From Sodiomyces alkalinus F11 (Eukaryota; Ascomycota; Sordariomycetes; Glomerellales; Plectosphaerellaceae): a stretch of DNA of 64,000 bases. Shown here one piece after another: positions 60,529 through 64,000 of this stretch. A program made the position numbers and the translations under genes. Location of the stretch: the NCBI RefSeq assembly GCF_003711515.1, contig NW_021167082.1, positions 1,977,691 through 2,041,690 on the forward strand, in the 5' to 3' direction. Position 1 is the stretch's first letter; each line of letters opens with the position of its first letter. Under the pieces are notes generated by a model. The model did no database searches and was not told the origin of the DNA. It saw only the letters and a list, made by a program, of their open reading frames with translations.

Positions 60529-63496
60529 TCATGACTCTTCGTCGGACCTTGCGTTCCCACCCGTCTTTAACGAAGGAGAGATGCTGATGGAAATCTTCCG
60601 CGGCGCCCCAGACGGGCTGGCCCGCTCCGCAAAGCTTCTCCGGCGCCTAACCATGTTGCCCGGTGTGATGGAAGCGTTCGAACCAGCGGAGCTGCTATTA
60701 CGCCGCTTGTGCTGCATCAGCTTCTCCAGCTCGTCGTCGTCCTCCTCCTCTCGCCGTCGTTTTTCCGACAGGCGCTCTGGTGGTGGACCCACGGCAGGTG
60801 GAGGTGTTACCGGCACCGACTGCGTTTCTCCCGTCTCGTCGGGCCCCAGCTTCGTCTCGCTCGAGGGCGGCATGGCCGCGTCATCCGATTTCCCCTCAGC
60901 TTCCTCGTCCGACGGATAATCGACCAGTGGCTTTTGTTGTTGCGGTGTCGTTGTCGTCGCCGCCCCGTTCGTGGGAGGCCCGTCTAGCGCCTTGCTCTCC
61001 GGACCGTCTTCGTCGTCCGACGTATTCCAATACTCTTCCTCGCTCGGATCAATAGCTATGTGTTCCATCATCCGCGAGTTGGGTTGCATGGGCCTCCTCG
61101 CCTCCTCGTCCTCATTCTCTAGGAAATATTCCATCGTGCCGCCTTGGGGCTGCTCTTGTCGGAAGACAATGTCGCGGAACGTCTCCATGTAGCTGAGGTC
61201 GACGAGTTGCTCGCGGTGACGCTGAACCAAATACTTGAGAAGATCCTTAACGTTTTCCTTCTTAATGTACTCAAACAGCTCCAAGCACGCCGAACTCAGA
61301 ATGTTGTCTCTGGGCATCGTTTTGATAAGAACCTGCAGGATGGGGCCCAAGACTTGTTTCTCTGCCATGTGGTTGATGTAGAAGTCGTCCTGCAACCCAA
61401 CGAGATGCCGGAAAAACCTGACGGCCACTAGAAAAGGAGACGAGTCAGCTGAAACAACTCGACAAAGAGATACTTCGCGGTCGTCGCCGGGGTGGTGACA
61501 GGGAGAGGGAGCACAAGAACATACCGAGCCGTAGGTACTTCTCCGGACAGCTAAGCAGCTGGACGATACGCTGGGCGATGTTGTTCTGTAACATGAAGAA
61601 TTTGCTCCTGTGCATGTGCTGGCGGATGAAGTAGCTAAGTGTTTCGATTAAATACGGGAACATGGAAGCTTGTTGGACGGGAAAGTTCATGTCCGTCCGG
61701 CCCTCGAGAGCCATGAGTGGCTTGAACAGCTTCTTCGCCGTGTGTTCGTAGAAGTGCGCCAGGAGCAGTTCGTGCACCTCGGCCGCAGGCGCGAGGCGAG
61801 CCCGTGCGGGGAACTCCCCGTTCGCCTTGGCGAAAGCCTCCTGAGCTTGGACCTGGGGCCCATGATCTAAGAGTATCCTCAGCGAGTCGGCGATCTGAGC
61901 CCGCACGCCTAGGTCGACTTCCACGAGAAGGAGGTCCACGAGAGAGTCTGTTAGGAGCGGTTGGTTGTCATGGATCTGACGGTACAACGTCTGTCGAATC
62001 ATGTGAGGGTCGTGGTCGATCATGGACACTAGGATATCGGTGGCGCCGACCCTAACGGCAACATCGCCATGCCGCAAGCCGAAATTAATAACTTGGAGCA
62101 GACCGTGTGCGATGAAGTTGTTGTACAGTGTCTGGCGTGCCGGTGGTTGAAGGTTTTTCGCGATCGAGCAGCACTGCTGAATGAACAAAACGGCATCTTT
62201 CTTCTTTCGGGGGTCTGGGGGCACGGCCCTGAAGATGCCGAACAGCTCGTTCAGAAAGTTGGCGTTCCCCTGGAGGTGCTGCACAATATCGACCTGATTG
62301 AAGAAGATCAACGAGTTCAGGACCGAGAAAGTGGGATCATCGAGGATGCGGGCCAGGACGACGTCCTTCAGGTACTGGAGTCGATAGGTCTGGTGTATCT
62401 TCCGTCGGATCACTTCATCTTCGATGGGGACGACCTCTTTATACCGTCCTTGGTTGTCAAGCCAATGCCGATGGTTGGCCTTGTGACCCGGGAAATCGGG
62501 GTCGTATTCGAGCGCGCCTACCACGCCCAAGAGGCAGTCGTCAGACACGGCGTGTTCGATTATGGCAGTATCGTTCAGTAGTATGGCAATCTTCATTATG
62601 TTGCACAGTCGATGCAAATCCGGTAGGCTCTCCAAGTCTTCGGCCATCTCGACGAGTGGAATCAGCTTCCCAATATAATCATCGCTCATAATGAATTTGG
62701 TCAACGCATCGCGGCCGTTGGCGGTCTGACTCATGACACGCATCGCCCCTTCAATCTCCGCGAGGGACTTCAGATCCGCAGGTGGAAGGCTTATAGTAGT
62801 CTGCGCATCGATCGCGAGGTCGTCGGAAAGACTGTCATCGGCTGCTGTAAAGGTCAGCAGTCAATCCGGATAGAACCGGGAGGCGAGAAATCAAAAGCCC
62901 TACCTGGACCGGCCAGAGCGCCCTGGAATGTCCTCTGGATGCCGCTAATGAATTTCCTTCGATGATAGTGAGTATATGAACGACACGATTGGAGTAACGC
63001 GATGTGGACGTGGGACGGTTGGTCTAACACACCATATCATATGACAGCCCTCGGCCTCTTGGAAAGAGAGAGCCATGTCGGTACCACTGCTCGGCTCTGT
63101 CCAGACGATCAGAGTCTCTGTCCGAATCGAGCAAGTTAGAAGACACAGTTACTTCGGTGCGGGAGAGAGTAGAGTGTGTTGTTCGTCAAACATGCCTTGT
63201 TGTTTCTGGAACCCATCTTCCCTGCAGATCTTGGTCTCCAACAGCAGCCGATCAGGTTGGTCTTCGGACTCGACGTAGACTCTGGGATCGCGGGTTTGGC
63301 CATCGTCCAACTGCCGCCACAAGATACAGTGAGCAACAAACATGCGCCAGGATGGGATACGGAAGACGGGCCCTACCTGCATGAAACCAGCGGTACAGAA
63401 GCCAGTGCCTCTGTCAAACCAGTCATTATTGCGCAACTCGTAGACTTTGACGCGCTTCTTGTCTGTCGTCTGATGAGGCACCGACTGTGCCATCAT
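60529..63496 (-). CDS. psy2: PP4 regulatory subunit 3 (Psy2/SMEK)
   Basis: Psy2 targets protein phosphatase 4 to substrates such as gamma-H2A and Rad53. Six exons on the minus strand (63496-63377, 63310-63196, 63117-63033, 62956-62904, 62844-61525, 61427-60529) give 863 residues. The N-terminus is an EVH1/PH-like domain: KKRVKVYELRNNDWFDRGTG, PRVYVESEDQPDRLLLETKI, QQETLIVWTEPSSGTDMALS, FQEAEGC. The SMK-1 region follows (LPPADLKSLAEIEGAMRVMS, CLLGVVGALEYDPDFPGHKA, RRKIHQTYRLQYLKDVVL) and then Armadillo-like helices to VRFFRHLVGLQDDFYINHMA. The C-terminus is acidic, then basic (KRRREEEDDDELEKLM, MVRRRRSFAERASP), likely nuclear-localising. The intron after exon 2 has a GC donor. The start is ATG 63496 (MMAQSVPHQ) or the next codon. 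Confidence 0.94.
63194..63196 (-). other. GC-AG intron donor in psy2
   Basis: On the coding strand the exon ends CAACAAG and the intron starts GCATGTTT; the acceptor is GGACAG at 63118-63123. Only this junction gives the conserved FQKQQETLIVWTE reading. There is no GT donor nearby that keeps frame. AAG before GC matches the strong exon-side consensus expected for GC donors. Confidence 0.75.
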
Positions 63497-64000
63497 CACC
63501 GGCTCGGCGCCCACCACAGCGTCGGGCTTAGATTGATGGGGGTTGGTGATGTCCGGCGCTATATCTAGGTGTTGTTGCAGAGTCAACTCGGCGTCGATAG
63601 GACTGAGGACGGTGAGCGCCAGTTTCCTGGATGTTGCGCCTCAGACAGGCGCCGGGGAGGCTTCGGTGTCGGTGACGGGCGCAGATGGAAATTGAACGAT
63701 GTCGGAAAAAGAAAAGAAAAAAGGTCGGCTGATCGCTATCGCTACGATGACGCTGGTCGCGCGGGTCGGTCGGGCCGTCTCCAGGAAGGAAGCTTCACAG
63801 TGGATATAGGAAGGAAGCCTAATCAAAATGAGGCCATGAGGAGGGAAATCCTTCGGTGGTGGTACTGAAGCCGCGATTGATGGATTAGCGGGTTGTGGGT
63901 TGACGAAGTTGACGTGACGGCTGGCGGGAAATGAGCGAGAAAGGAAAAGTTCGCGCGAGACGGCGCGGTAGGATGCCGAATGACGAGCAGAGCAGCACGT
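63497..64000. promoter_or_regulatory. psy2 promoter/leader, window edge
   Basis: An open frame continues upstream of the chosen psy2 start but has no ATG before a stop, so it is probably leader. Farther right, short frames on both strands (for example 63569-63868) show no family resemblance. An upstream gene may begin beyond the window. Confidence 0.4.

Noticed and set aside
60173..60532. 119-residue frame right of the afg2-like gene
   Set aside because: Pyrimidine/purine tract translation (poly-Phe, Gly/Glu runs) in the psy2 3' flank; no family resemblance.

Overview
This is a nuclear window from a filamentous ascomycete (Pezizomycotina; I infer Sordariomycetes with moderate confidence). 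The evidence is short GT-AG introns of about 50-150 bp with CTNAC-like branch sites, fungus-specific genes (Dad4 of the DASH complex, a KapC-type bZIP, Nca2, a Sec4/SRGA-type Rab), and a transposon block in which CpA/TpG has been replaced by TpA, the signature of repeat-induced point mutation (RIP). No bacterial-type operons, rRNA or CRISPR were seen, and no tRNA was recognised by eye.

Left gene-rich arm (1-20.7 kb). After about 2.5 kb without a convincing gene come profilin (+), Got1 (-), INO80 subunit Ies6 (-), DASH subunit Dad4 (-), INO80 subunit Arp5 (+), a KapC/AP-1-like bZIP factor (-), a pterin-4a-carbinolamine dehydratase (+) and the C-4 sterol methyl oxidase Erg25 (-). Arp5 and Ies6 are obligate partners in one INO80 module and lie 1.7 kb apart with only Dad4 between them.

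Transposon island (20.695-47.772 kb). About 27 kb without a working gene resolves into four nested elements with recognisable junctions. The outermost is a PIF/Harbinger DNA transposon (27-bp terminal inverted repeats, TAA target duplication, DDE transposase near the right end). Gypsy element B (LTRs about 375 bp, GCTAA duplication) sits inside it. Gypsy element A (356-bp LTRs, CGTTA duplication) sits inside the 5' LTR of B, and a Tad1-like LINE (minus strand, about 17-bp duplication) sits inside the chromodomain end of B pol. All four are riddled with TAG/TAA codons at former Gln/Trp positions. Both Gypsy elements carry, between pol and the 3' LTR, a related antisense reading frame for a Lys-rich protein with an NLS-like motif. 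Element B additionally has three different tandem arrays there.

Right gene-rich arm (47.8-64 kb). Nca2 (+), a Sec4/Rab8-type GTPase (+), an unrecognised probably mitochondrial protein (-), an Afg2/Drg1-like AAA ATPase (+), and the PP4 regulatory subunit Psy2/SMEK (-) with a likely GC-AG intron. Intergenic DNA on both arms is peppered with short palindromic AGGTACCT/CCTTAGGTA words.

Apart from Arp5/Ies6, the genes are unrelated housekeeping functions (actin, vesicle traffic, chromatin, kinetochore, sterol, mitochondria, ribosome biogenesis, DNA-damage phosphatase). Exon boundaries were read by eye from splice consensus plus reading-frame continuity and family resemblance; no alignment or expression data were available.
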